Source: Epiperipatus broadwayi (taxonomy: Eukaryota; Onychophora; Udeonychophora; Euonychophora; Peripatidae). From it: a stretch of 64,000 bases of DNA. Below are positions 39,241 through 51,097 of the stretch, in pieces (position 1 is the stretch's first letter; every line of letters begins with the position of its first letter). The notes under the pieces were generated by a model. That model was not told the DNA's origin, ran no database searches, and was given only the letters and a program-made list of their open reading frames with translations. The stretch is from assembly GCA_028023455.1 (NCBI GenBank), contig JAQFVV010000455.1, positions 495,899 through 559,898 on the forward strand, in the 5' to 3' direction. A program made the position numbers and the translations under genes.

Positions 39241-39426
39241 CCATCTTTTATCTGTGGAGGTTGCCTTGACAACAGATTATTGATATTCTTTTGATTTATT
39301 TAAGTTTTTACTGTTGGAAAGAGATTTACATTTGGAAACCAGGTAGCTATTGAGATTTATAGTTTATTAATTTATATTTGTAGATGCCTGTCTGAATATT
39401 TGTGATAATGATATTTAGTAGTAATT

Positions 39427-39848
39427 ATATGTTAGACTATTTTCATCATTTAATATCAATTGTTAATTGTGCTTTTATTTTCATATGCTAGTGATAGCCG
39501 ACAGGTTAGTATACAACATAATATTTCAAGTAATAGTCTCCTTTTTTTCTGGGATTAGTACTAGCATGGGAATTGAACTTGGACATTTAGACCCATGATT
39601 ATTGAATTTAAGTTGGCATTCTAACTAAGTTATTCATAAATTTAAAAGTCTTGGTTAGATTTTCATGCTAGCACTATCAATTGGGAGACCAGACACCCCT
39701 GAAGAAGAGAGAAGAAGAATATTCAAAATTATGTACTAACACAGTGCTCTTACTAACAGCTGAGTATGTTTGAAAAGTTTAAATAAAGTTTGAATGTGTC
39801 TGAAGACATAACATTTGTTATTTGATGATAGAAATAGTCCAATATATA
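39427..39848. mobile_element. Family-B element: inverted ends with tRNA-like core
   Basis: The ends are inverted repeats (ATATGTTAGACTATTTTCAT at the left; the reverse complement of the right end reads ATATTGGACTATTTCTATCA). On the minus strand, 39553-39634 holds a tRNA-like stretch: TAACTTAGTTAGAATG (box A position), CTTAAATTCAATAATC, and CAAGTTCAATTCCC (box B). This is the same as the copy at 56.5 kb. At 39700 the plus strand has CCTGAAGAAGAG followed by TTCAAAAT, a possible hammerhead-derived relic. No protein is encoded. Confidence 0.7.
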
Positions 39849-40054
39849 ATTGCTATTAATATATTTGTATATGTTTTGATACCATTATTTAATATTATTT
39901 AATGTTTGTGACTGAATTTAACAAACTTTAAGCAGTTGAAATCAGACATTTGTATCAGAATATAGTTATATGTTCAAGTAATCATTATTCAAATAAATTT
40001 AAACTACTGTTGAGTTGTGGAAGTAAATTATTATTATTAACCTGCGATGGCTAC

Positions 40055-41150
40055 AGAGTGGTTTTATAATGTAAATGCTACAACTGGTATCAGATACCAC
40101 TTATGAGAAAAGTATTATTTTATGATATACTTGGGGTTCCAAATTTAATTGTTATTATAAGCATTGCTTACAATATGTATTACAATATTTATTTAAAAAA
40201 TAAAAAATAAAACCATAGATTGCAAAAATTAACCAGATTGAATAGTTGTTTTCTTTTAGTAAAATCATGATCAATTATTACAATGAAATAGACTTCATAA
40301 GCATTATTTACAGTGGAGAGAAGAACAGTTTCACGCTCCCAAATCAAGATGCTTCAGATTGGCCTATATAAATGGAAAGTTAGGTTAAAGATAAGATGGC
40401 CACTCTTATCTTTATAAAAGTCACTATCTTGTGCCATGAATTGAGAGGTCCCTCTATTGGAAAAATACACATTTGATATAGGTTACATACACATTTGATA
40501 TAGGTTACAACCTGTCTTAAAAGTATTTCCATATACTTCCTGTGCATTTAATAAATAATTATGACTTTACAATAACTATTATATTTGTATAAAAATAATA
40601 TATATAACCATAGATTGTTAAAAATGAAAAAATAAAATTACTTTTATTTAAAATACATTTAATACCACTTTTAATGAGAATAATTTGTGAGCTTCCTTTC
40701 AGGAAAAATGATTTATTATCTTAAATAAATTTGATTTTTATTACCACAAGCATTAATTACAATAACTACTAAAATATGTCAATAGATAGAGAAGATCCAC
40801 TATGCACAAAATATTATAAAATTATAACTACTTTACAAATTTACAGCTTAGCACTGCTTTCAACTAGGCTGGTCATTTTTATAACACTAAGATAGCAATG
40901 CTGCACTGTAAATCTGTAAATTAATTATAATTTTATAACATTTCCTTCATAGTGGATCTTTTCTATTTATTGAATTACAAACAAAAAGGAAAGAAGTAAA
41001 AGATAAATTGAGTTACTATAAAATTTGTATAAGAAAGTTAAAACAACAACCATAGACTGCAAAGTATGGAGAATTAAATTACTTTTATTTAGAATACAAC
41101 CAATAGTGCTATAATAAAGATCAGTTGGTTGATTTCTTTTAAGAAAAAAC
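40055..41150. repeat. Diverged tandem repeat, unit about 430 bp
   Basis: The blocks AACCATAGATTGC..AAATTAAATTACTTTTATTTA..AATAC recur at about 40211, 40606, 41047 and, beyond the microsatellite cluster, 43800. Each is preceded by a variant of AAGCATTACTTACAAT..ATTATATTTGT. The downstream (TAA)n tracts sit at the same place in the unit, after AATTATTTATTTTA. A 22-bp tandem duplication (ACACATTTGATATAGGTTAC) is at 40466-40511. No gene is visible. Confidence 0.6.
40790..40963. repeat. Palindromic element, arms about 65 bp
   Basis: AGAAGATCCACTATG (40790-40804) and CATAGTGGATCTTTTCT (40948-40964) bound two arms. These pair along TTATAAAATTATAA and AATTTACAG, and their inner ends are TTAGCA and TGCTGCA. 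Identity is about 80 percent by eye. The element sits in the tandem array and looks like a hairpin MITE. The minus-strand frame at 40967-41152 is incidental. Confidence 0.65.
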
Positions 41151-41164
41151 AATTATTTATTTTA

Positions 41165-41321
<157 letters not shown>

Positions 41322-41404
41322 AACGGCAACCCCTACAGTTGCCACCGTGCTAAACAGTATCAAGATGCCAGAAGGCTGTGCATAAAACCTATCTAAGCCT
41401 ATTC

Positions 41405-41461
41405 ATCCAATATCCCCAGACTAGTTTCTGGCTTGTGGCTTCGTCAGTGAGGGCTTTGGAT
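41405..41461 (-). ncRNA. Hammerhead-like motif, stem II damaged (family A)
   Basis: CTGACGA, GAA, ACTAGTC and TGGGGATATTGGAT are intact, and stem I is largely paired. Stem II has lost a G (AGCCACAAGCCA), and the upstream stem I strand has lost a base (GCCCTCA). These look like the single-base losses scattered through this copy. Confidence 0.5.
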
Positions 41462-41820
41462 CTGAGGCACTGCATCTAGTGTTAGGTCTATGCAACCTCC
41501 AGCAACCACCTTTTATCTCCTAACACAAACTTGAGATGAAATGAAACACAAAATTATTTTCAATCTAAGCTCAATAGCATACAGTCATAGGGTCTGAACC
41601 CATACATTTTAGTGTCTTTGGCTCTTTTACAACCATAGCCACCACTATCCTATTAGGCAGGATTGGTATTAAACCATTAAGCATCACATGATCACATTTC
41701 CTATACTAGCACATTAATTGTTGATAAACAGAGCAAACCTCCATCAGTTTGCCACCTGTGCTAAACAGGTTCAATGGATACCAGAAGGCTTGTGCATAAA
41801 ATCCCTATCTATGCCTACTC

Positions 41821-41875
41821 CCAATATCCCCAGACTAGTTTCTGGCTTGTGGCCTCGTCAGTGAGGAGCTTGGAT
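41821..41875 (-). ncRNA. Hammerhead-like motif (family A)
   Basis: CTGACGA, then GGC-CACAA-GCC, an unpaired A, GAA, AC-TA-GT, C and TGGGGATATTGG. The core is intact. Stem II has three pairs and lacks its closing base pair because one base is missing after the core. Confidence 0.5.
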
Positions 41876-42056
41876 CTGAGGCACGCATTTAGTCTTAGGA
41901 TCTAATGCAACCCTCTGCAACCACCTTATCTCTACTACCTCGTCAGTGAGGCTTTGGATCTGAGGCACAGCATCTAGATCTTAGGATCTAATGCAACCCT
42001 CTAGCAATCACTTTTATCTCTACTTGCAACCCTCTAGCACCACCTTTACCCTACTA

Positions 42057-42336
42057 GTAGAGGTAAAAGGTGGTTGCTAGAGGGCGCAAGATCCTAAGAT
42101 CAAGTGCAGGCTCTCAGATCCAAAGCTCCTCACTGACGAAGGCCACAAGCCAGAAACTAGTCTGGGATATTGGAGATATTGGATGAGTAGGCATTAGATA
42201 GGGATTTTATACACAAGCCTTCTGGCATCCATTGATTACTCTGTTTAGCACAGGTAGCAATACTGTGTGGAGAGTTTTGCTCTGTTTATCAACAATTAAT
42301 GTGCTAGTATAGGAAATATGATCATGTGATGCTTAA
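42057..42336 (+). repeat. Family-A hammerhead repeat, 5' unit of a tandem dimer (interrupted)
   Basis: Runs from AGAGGTAAAAGGTGGTTGCT through the hammerhead, TAGATAGGGATTTTATACAC, GAGAGTTTTGCTCTGTTTAT and CATGTGATGCTTAA. The TTAA at its end (42333-42336) is the target site of the element that follows. Family A resumes at 43095. With the insertion and one TTAA removed, matching points in the two units are exactly 455 bp apart (42269 and 43486). Confidence 0.9.
42118..42175 (+). ncRNA. Hammerhead motif (family A)
   Basis: ATCCAAAGCTCCTCA, CTGACGA (42133-42139), stem II AGGC-CACAA-GCCA (three pairs plus an A-A), GAA, AC-TA-GT, C42162, TGGGATATTGGA. All core positions are intact. One G is missing from the downstream stem I strand compared with the best copy. 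Confidence 0.6.
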
Positions 42337-43098
42337 CCCCTAAACCGCTAATTATATTATTGGTTGTATGAGGTAAAAATCAAATCTTTTAATTGGCCAA
42401 CTCACAAACTGAAGACAAAGCCTATTGTTAAAACATATCCGCCTATAATATTAAATTCAACTCAGATACGTTTATAAAAATTATATTACTAATTTTTCAG
42501 GTTATGAAAGAGAATGAAAGTTCTTTCAAAAATAAATTGTTATTTATTTATTATAAAATTATTCAATTTCGGCAAATATAAAGCGAATGTCTAAACAAAA
42601 AGTGGTGCCAAACGCTTTTTTCAATGTTACGATATCAAAAGTAAAGATTTCTTTTTGCTAAATCTTAAATATTTTTACTAAAATCTTCAATATTTTTCAA
42701 AAATAATTTTGTTTTTTAGTTTATTTTTAAAAATTATTTTAATTTCTCAAATTATACTTTTTTAAATACTTAAATCACATTGAAATGAAAATCTCAGCGT
42801 TTTCTTTATTTTCTTTGATCAGGTGGTTTCTTTGTTCTTTCCAGCCAATCAGAATGTCTTTTTCGGCTGAGAGCTCGCTAACAACCAATCACTGACAATG
42901 TTCTTTCTTTGTTTAGGTTTAAATGCGATTTTTTTGATTTTTTACTTGTAAAATAATTCGGAAGAGGGCACCATCTTACAGAACTTTTAAAAACCTAATC
43001 AATACCTGTCAAATGAATATTTTAGCATAAGAACTGGCAGAGTTAGAGTGACGTCAGATGTCGACGAGAGGCCTCGTAAGAGGTGGGAAAAGGGTTAA
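42333..43098. mobile_element. TTAA-flanked piggyBac-like element inside a family-A dimer
   Basis: TTAA at 42333-42336 and 43095-43098 bracket 758 bp starting CCCCTAAACCGC and ending GGGAAAAGGG. Removing the insert plus one TTAA restores an uninterrupted family-A sequence (GATGC-TTAA-TGGTTTAATACC), which is direct evidence for insertion with TTAA duplication. The interior has no transposase. It contains CCAATCAGAATG / CCAATCACTGAC (about 42845-42895) and a GC-rich right end with TGACGTCA (43050-43057), GTCGAC and AGGCCT. The end motif CCC..GGG with TTAA is shared with 14125-15391. Confidence 0.8.
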
Positions 43099-43557
43099 TG
43101 GTTTAATACCAATCCTGACTAATAGGATAGTGATGACTATGGTTGTAAAAGGCCAAAGACACCAAAATGTTTGGGTGCTGAACTGAGTTCAGACCCATAT
43201 GTCTATATAAGCTATTGAGCTTAGATTGAAAATAATTTTTGTGTTTTCAATTTCATTCTCATAGTTTTGTAGTTAAGTAGAGATAAAAGGTGGTTGCTAG
43301 AGGGTTGCATTAGATCCTAAGATCTAGATGCAGTGCTCTCAGATCCAAAGCTCCTCACTGACAAAGGCTACAAGCCAGAAACTAGTCTGGGGATATTGGA
43401 TGAGTAGGTATTAGATAGGGATTTTATGCACAAGCCTTCTGGCATCCATTGATTACTCTGTTTAGCACAGGTGGCAATACTGTATGGAGAGTTTTGCTCT
43501 GTTTATCAACAATTAATGTGCTAGTATAGGAAATGTGATCATGTGATGCTTAATGGT
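43099..43557 (+). repeat. Family-A hammerhead repeat, 3' unit of the tandem dimer
   Basis: Begins TGGTTTAATACCAATCCTGA and ends CATGTGATGCTTAATGG. It includes the tRNA-like part (GGTTGTAAAAGGCC at 43141-43155; box-B-like GAGTTCAGACCC at 43185-43196), then the GGTGGTTGCTAGAGGGTT block, the hammerhead, and the terminal segment. It is the most complete unit in the cluster on the plus strand. Confidence 0.9.
43343..43400 (+). ncRNA. Hammerhead-like motif with core mutation (family A)
   Basis: Same layout as the copy at 42118, but the core reads CTGACAA, losing the essential G8. Stems I and III are well preserved. It is expected to fold but not cleave. Confidence 0.6.
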
Positions 43558-44574
<1,017 letters not shown>

Positions 44575-45125
44575 AAAGGCAAAACACTCCATACAGTAGT
44601 GCCATCCTGTGCCAAACAGAGTAGTCAATGGATGCCAGAAGGCTTGTGCATAAAATCCCTATCTAGTGCCTACTCATCCAATATCCCCAGACTAGTTTCT
44701 GGCTTGTGGACATCATCAGTGAGGAGCCTTGGATCTGAGAGCACTGCACCTAGATCTTAGGATCTAATGCAACCCTCCAGCAGCCACCTTTTAACTCTAC
44801 TTTACTACAAAACTATGAGAATGAAATTGAAAACACATTAATATTTTCAATCTAAGCTCAATAGCTTATATAGTCATATGGGTCTGAACTCAATTCAGCA
44901 CCCATACATTTTGGTATCTTTGGCTCTTAAACAACCATAGCCACCACTATTCTATTAGGCAGGATTGGTGTTAAACCACTAAACATCACATGATCACCAA
45001 CTCTATACTAGCACATAATTGTTGTAAACAAAGGAAAAACTCTCCATACAGTAGTGCCTTTGTTTACAACAATTATGTGCTAGTATAGAGATGGTGATCA
45101 TGTGATGTTTAGTGGTTTTAATCTG
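44575..45125 (-). repeat. Family-A hammerhead repeat: one full unit plus an inverted terminus
   Basis: One complete unit begins at AAAACACTCCATACAGTAG (44581). The same start sequence returns 455 bp later at 45035, then the repeat abruptly reverses. 44973-45033 and 45057-45119 are complementary over about 61 bp with a single mismatch seen. The reversal at the start of a second unit suggests template switching or fold-back. The hammerhead is on the minus strand (44676-44734). The tRNA-like part is at 44870-44940. Confidence 0.9.
44676..44734 (-). ncRNA. Hammerhead motif (family A)
   Basis: ATCCAAGGCTCCTCA, CTGATGA, TGTC-CACAA-GCCA, GAA, AC-TA-GT, C, TGGGGATATTGGAT. The core and stems I and III are intact. 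Stem II has one T-C mismatch. Confidence 0.6.
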
Positions 45126-45732
45126 TTACAATCTAAGTACCAACTTTTTTGACTATGCTGCAATATTAGACTAGAGTGCAATGTGGGAATTTATATTTTG
45201 CTTATGGAATTTGCCTTGACAACAAATTGAAGATTTAAGGTTTAGATGAGTTTGGGCTATTATCATATGATTTGGTTATATAGTAAAGTGAAAGTTACAG
45301 TAAACTCCTAATAAGCTATATATAAACTAATTTAAACCCATCAAAAATGGAAAAGTATAGAAAAAAACCTATCTTTACCTTAGCTCAAATCATATTTAAG
45401 CATTTAGTTTATTGATGTGTTATGAAGCAGAGCATGAATTCCATATATACAACCATAAGCTATTCTGAATTTGCTATAAACAATAGGGGATATAGGTCAC
45501 TGTTCATTTGTATTAGTTTTATATATAGCTTGCTTGGGGTTTACAGTAACTTTTGTTTTAATTTCATCTTTGTTTGAGCTAAGACTATTAATATTTATAT
45601 CTCTTAACTATTTTTTCATTTATTGTAAATAATGGTTATAATTAAAAAAATCAAATTTGGAATATTAGTTATAATATAATTTTCAATAGCTTCTCTTCCT
45701 CTTTCCTTCTTTATTTTTGCTTTTCTAATATA

Positions 45733-47375
45733 TAACATATAATAATCCCATTCCACTCTTTTTACACTTCAATGCAAAATATATTTATTAATATTATAGT
45801 TTTGACTGTTCCTAGCAGTCTTCATCAGATCTACAAAAATTTAAACATTATATCAATACAACCATATTTCATACATATATCTATTAAATTGTTACAATTT
45901 TACCAACTTAATTATTAACATAACTTTATTCATAAAACTTACTATTATATAACTTTAAAATCTACTTTACCCTTTATTTTTATTCTTAGTTATTATCATA
46001 TTTATTCACCTTTTTTCTTTTGCCATAATTTTATAAATTCAATTTAATATTAATGAAATATTTCTTATATTACTATATTCATATATTTAATTTTATTTTA
46101 CATGTTACTATATTCACAAATTTAACTTTATTTTACATTTCATCTATTATCTTAATATTTAATTATCTTATTCCATTCCTTAATTCCATTTTACCCATAT
46201 TTTATTTCTGCTTCTTCCATTTACTTATTTTTTATAAAATTATTTTGATTCTTATATGTATCTTTATTTTATTTCTTACCATATTATCTACTAAAACTTT
46301 CTTTACTCTACCATTTTCTATCTCATAATACACTCTAATTTCTTTTTATCTATATACAACCCCCTCTATTATCTATTATACAAACTACTTATTTTATTTC
46401 TTATTAGTTTTCACTATTTATTTTATTTATTTTTATGCTAAGATAGTTTTTAAACCATTTTCTCTATTAATATCATAACTTTCTCTATTAATATCATAAA
46501 TATGATAGAGGATCACCGGTATATATGCATTTTATGGAGACAGGTCATAAACTAAAAAAAGAGAATATTAGTATGATAAGTTATGTAAGTAGTAGTAGGA
46601 ATTAAAAAATAAGAGAGGCAATTTTAATATAGAAGATAAATCCAAATATTAATAGAGAAGGTTGTTTAAAAATTATCTCAGTATAAAAATAAATAAAATA
46701 AACAGTGAAAACTAATAAGAAATAAAACAAGTAGTTTGTATAATAGATAATAGAGGGAGCTGTATATAGATAAAAAAAAATTAGAGTGTATTATGGGATA
46801 GAAAATGGTGGAGTAAAGAAAGTTTTAGTAGATAATAAGGTAAAAAATAAAATAAAGATACATATAAGAATCAAAATAATTTTATAAAAAATAAGTAAAT
46901 GGAAAAAGCAGAAATAAAATATGGGTAAAATGGAATTAACAAATGTAATAATATACTACATGAAATGTAAAATAAAGTTAAATTTGTGAATATAGTAATA
47001 TGTAAAATAAAATTAAATATATGAATATAATAATATAAGAACGATTTCATTAATATTACATTGAATTTATAAAATTATGGCAAAAGAAAAAAGGTGAATA
47101 AATATAAATATGATAATAACTAAGAATAGAAATAAAGGGTAATGTAGATTTTAAAGTTATATAATAGTAAGTTTTATGAATAAAGTTATGTTAATAATTA
47201 AGTTGGTAAAATTGTAACAATTTAATAGATATATGTATGAAATATAGTTGTATTGATATAATGCTTAAATTTTTGTAGATCTGATGAAGACTGCTAGGAA
47301 CAGTCAAAACTATAGTATTAATAAATATATTTTGCGTTAAAGTGTAAAAAGAGTGGAATGTGGTTATTATATGTT
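45733..47375. mobile_element. Penelope-like element remnant forming a 1.6-kb palindrome
   Basis: The arms 45733-46485 and about 46640-47375 are long inverted copies, each over 700 bp. The outer ends carry AGATCTGATGAAGACTGC, TAGGAACAGTC and AAAACTATA pointing outward, followed by CACTCTTTTTACAC in complement. This resembles a hammerhead-derived Penelope tail in which GAAAC has become AAAAC. The loop (46507 onward, plus strand) encodes the end of a GIY-YIG endonuclease. Penelope-like elements are known for partly inverted pLTR copies, which explains the layout. The open frame at 46053-46328 is composition-driven. Confidence 0.7.
46507..46680 (+). pseudogene. Penelope GIY-YIG endonuclease C-terminal remnant
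   Basis: In frame: SPVYMHFMETGHKLKKEN, ISMISYV, a stop, then KIREAILI, a stop, KINPNINREGCLKIIS. The H-x-x-x-TGH block followed by REA.-I......N.N is the standard order at the C-terminal end of Penelope endonucleases. Two internal stops make it inactive. The RT and the N-terminal half of the endonuclease are missing. Confidence 0.65.
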
Positions 47376-50300
47376 AAATATTAATTATAGAAAATAAATA
47401 CTTTTCTTAGGAATTGTAACAGATACCATTTGTAGTGTTTATATTACAAAACCACTTTGTAGTTATTGCATGTTAATATAAAAGTTGTATAGCTTTAATA
47501 AACATGTAATAGATTTTCTTTTTACTCTTTAAACAATATTTATAATAAAGTGTTGCTTTAAATTTTATAATAAAAATGCTAATAGTAAGAAATTTTATTT
47601 TATAAATCTAAAATAATAAATGTTGAAATCAGAATGTCCTTGTGTATTTAGTAGGCACTCTGTCCCCACCCACCCATTTTTACAAATCATAAATCCAAAT
47701 AAAATAAGAATAACTAAAAACACAAAATGATATCCCAAATTTCACATGTATTACTAAAAATCCAATGGAAAAGTGTTTGGTTTTTTTTTTTATGAATGAA
47801 ATGAAACATTTTACGATTTACCTTTATTAAAGATATTAAAACAATATCCTTATATATAAGTTTTATCTGCAAATATTTTCATTATCCCTACATCACTTAC
47901 TGTAAGCTTTAGTAAGAAAAATAGATGTCTGATAGAATGGTTAATAAATCTTTATTAAAGGGAATAAAAAATCCACTTCTTATCCTTTAAGTCTATGCAA
48001 CTTTTATATTAACTTTTTAAGAGGAAAAATACAATTATTCTTACTAGAAATATTGTTTACGAGGACTGGAAAAAATCAACTACATTTATAACTTGACATA
48101 TTCATTAGTAATTTGGGGAAGTGCTTACTAAATGATTACCCAATTTAGTTTCTAAGAAATTAATTTATTCATTATAATAAAAAATATTAAAACATTTGAT
48201 ATTCAAAAAAACAAAATAATTCTAAAAATTAGTATGTATTTTTTTGCCTCTTGAGTTATTTTAATATTTGAAATACATTGCTATATATATATGTTATCAA
48301 AAAGTGTCATTGAAATGAATAAAAATAAATTTTCAAATTAAATTATAACTTATGTTTTTATTTAACCAAGCATGTAAAGGAGTAAAAGAATTCAGAATTT
48401 TATTGTTATACTGATTAGACCTGACACCTATGTCTGAAAAAAAAAATTAATATGTAAATTCGTTATCTTTAAATGAAAATCAATCCCCAACAACAATGAA
48501 ATGGACAAAATGGGATAAGAAGTCTGGCACTCCCGGATAGTATCCGAAATCAACAAAACTAAACTTAATATCAAATAACAGATTTAAATAAAAATATTTT
48601 TTCATTATTTTAAAATGCTTGTTTTAATATTAATAGCATTGTCTATGTTATCTTTTGTTCCATTTATAAATATATAATGCAAAAATTCAAATGCCAGGTA
48701 AAACACACAAAGACATCTTTTCAAATCAAATGTTTTTAAAAAATATTAAACAACTAAAAACGTTAAAGATTAAATTTAGGTAAATGTATTTATTAATACT
48801 ATAATAATTCCAAATAACATGTGCAGTGTTACTGTATTTAAAAATTAATAGTGTACTTAAAGTAAACAAAATTTTAAATAATTTTATGTGGATTTTTATT
48901 TATTTATATAAATATAAATCAAACCTTTAAATAGATTATTTCAATTTACATATATTTAGATTAACAAACTTTAACCTTCCCATAAATACAGCCCGAAATT
49001 CTCATAGTGGCATGTTTCAATATTGTTTCACAGCTATGAAAACATTTAAAATCTTTTCTTTCTAATATTTAGCCTAGTTCTTACATTTTTAGGTATTTGT
49101 TTATTAATATATTTATAATACATCATTGTTTCAATAATTTTCTGTAAGTGGCAGCTGCAGTCAAAACACAATTTTTATTTTTGCTCTTTTTTAATTAATA
49201 TATTCAAAAATGAAAAAAATCCTGCATTTTTTTTCAGGCAAGTGGGCAGTGATTCAAGAGTTTGGTTTTTTTTTTTTTTAATGTTTGTTTTCAATATTAT
49301 TTTGTTATTGTGCAGTGTAATAGGTGAATAATATATATTTTCATTATTATTTTTTTATTTGGTTTTATAAATATTTAACATAATAAAAGAATATATAAAT
49401 TCTATAATTTTGAGTTATGATTTTTGTCAAATATTTTATTTTTTATTTCCATGCTTTGAAATATTGCAATATTTTAGAATATATATATCAATTTTTTATT
49501 TCATAAGTATAAACATTTCAGTGTTAAAATATTAATTACAATTCTATTTACAATTTAGTAGATTAAATATGTTACCAATATTTTTTCATATTTTAAAATA
49601 TCACAATATTTCTTATTCTCTATAAAAGTATTAGTTATTTTATAAGCACACATACTTGAAAGAGTTAGAATTTCATGTAGATGCTAGAAAACATTTGGGA
49701 GAAAATAATACTAAAAACAACATACTTGTTAGAGTGATAACAATTCAGCCAACCAAATTCTCTACAATATACATTTTCAAACTGACTTTGTATTGCATTA
49801 AGCAACTAATCAACTTTTCCAAGGTAATAGTTTCATAATTTCAACATTGTTCATCAGTTAAAAGTAATAATATTTGACAGTATTGCTTAGACATTCATAA
49901 AAAGATTGAACACCAGAAATTTCAGAACTGGAATTAAGCCATGGACTTTACAGTTCAGAATCTGAGAACTCTACCTCTGCATCAGATTACGCAGAACAAT
50001 AATAATGAGTCAACCTCCAGTATACCCACTCACAATAAACAAAATCTTTCCAAAATAATTTTCAAATAATTATTTCTTTGCTGAAGTTTTAAGCAGTCTT
50101 GGATTTTTTAATTACTTTGTAAAAGCTTTATAACATAACATTAATGTATATTGCTGACCAATCCTATCCAACCAATGAATGATAATGTGAACATAAAACA
50201 ATTTGTATTGGGACATTTCATTGGCTGATTATTTAATTGCCATGACAACTTTCACAAATGAATGTGATATTTTTTTTCATTTGCCACTTTTATAAATTTT

Positions 50301-50520
50301 GTTAAAGCATACTCCAGTTTAGCAGTATTAACATTTGGATTATATATATCTCAATTCTTGGTTATAATGCAGAACAAACAAACCATGAAAAATCAAACTG
50401 TTCTTGCACATGCATTCACACCACCTCTATATAATTATATATATAAGTATGATTTGCACTACAGATACTTAAACATACAAAGCTGCCTTTTTAAAATTTT
50501 TTATATATTAAAACAATAAT
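47376..50520. other. AT-rich stretch without a recognised gene
   Basis: 47880-47960 resembles a badly decayed family-A piece (ACTGTAAGC, AATAAATCTTTATTAAAGGG). Otherwise I see no gene, RNA or named repeat. The open frame at 49656-49838 has no family resemblance. Confidence 0.5.
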
Positions 50521-50624
50521 GCAAGTGTGGCTGAGTGCTTTCAAGGGACACATCCCTCATAGTCATAGTCATATGCAAATTTATGCAAATGAGTTTATGT
50601 ATTCCATTTCTTGCATATATTGTA

Positions 50625-50960
50625 TCAGGTATCTTTTCTGTTGATGGTGTGATTATGCCTAGCAATAAAGTAAGCCTCTTTGACTTTTCTTTTTAAGTCA
50701 TGGCATTCTCTACAAATAACCACAGAGTCAATGGGTTCACAATCATGCCCTGCTGAGATGCGATGCTGAGCAAAAACTAAATTACAAGTTGGGTCTGTGA
50801 ATGCTTTGGTGTATGAATATACATGTTGAGACAGCCATGTAAATAGAGAGGCTCTGGTTTCACCAAAGTATGAGGCCTGACAATTTGCCATAGGGAAGGC
50901 AATATTGTACAATGCTTGAGGTGTCTGTGAGGGTGATAATCTATCCTTGATGTTATTGAT
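50625..50960 (-). pseudogene. Penelope-like GIY-YIG endonuclease fragment
   Basis: Reading on the minus strand, LINNIKDRLSPSQTPQALYN then IAFPMANCQASYFGETRASL gives the linker and the GIY-YIG-type core (Y-F-G-E-T). It is followed by QHVYSYTKAFTDPTCNLVF, ISAGHD, CRECHDLKRKVKEAYFI and NHTINRKDT. The order matches Penelope endonucleases, where the enzyme nicks the target for priming. The frame is open over 95 codons from Met 50912. Upstream RT sequence is missing, and a G14 run (50976-50989) lies just beyond. Confidence 0.8.
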
Positions 50961-51097
50961 TAACTTGTTGGAGTTGGGGGGGGGGGGGGTAAAAGCACAA
51001 GTGGTATTTTTTATTTAAAATAGTACATATATATTCATAATGATATTTCCAGGAGCTTCCGTGTAATAAAAATATAATAGCTAAATAACTGACATTT

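Larger units (their letters stand above)
41339..42056 (-). repeat. Family-A hammerhead repeats, two head-to-tail copies with many small deletions
   Basis: The first copy starts TTGCCACC (41339) and the second starts at 41749, about 410 bp later. Both run in the same direction with the hammerhead on the minus strand (41405-41461, 41821-41875). The second copy becomes a patchwork of repeated short blocks (CTAATGCAACCCTCTAGCA several times, 41895-42056). Compared with the 44.6 kb copy there are many 1-5 base deletions, for example ATAAAACCTATCTAAGCC against ATAAAATCCCTATCTAGTGC. The unit includes a tRNA-like part with GGGTCTGAAC at its box-B position. Confidence 0.85.

Noticed and set aside
46053-46328. 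91-codon frame rich in Phe, Ile and Leu, resembling membrane segments
   Set aside because: It lies within one arm of the 1.6-kb palindrome. The composition follows from T-rich sequence, and the other arm does not conserve the frame.
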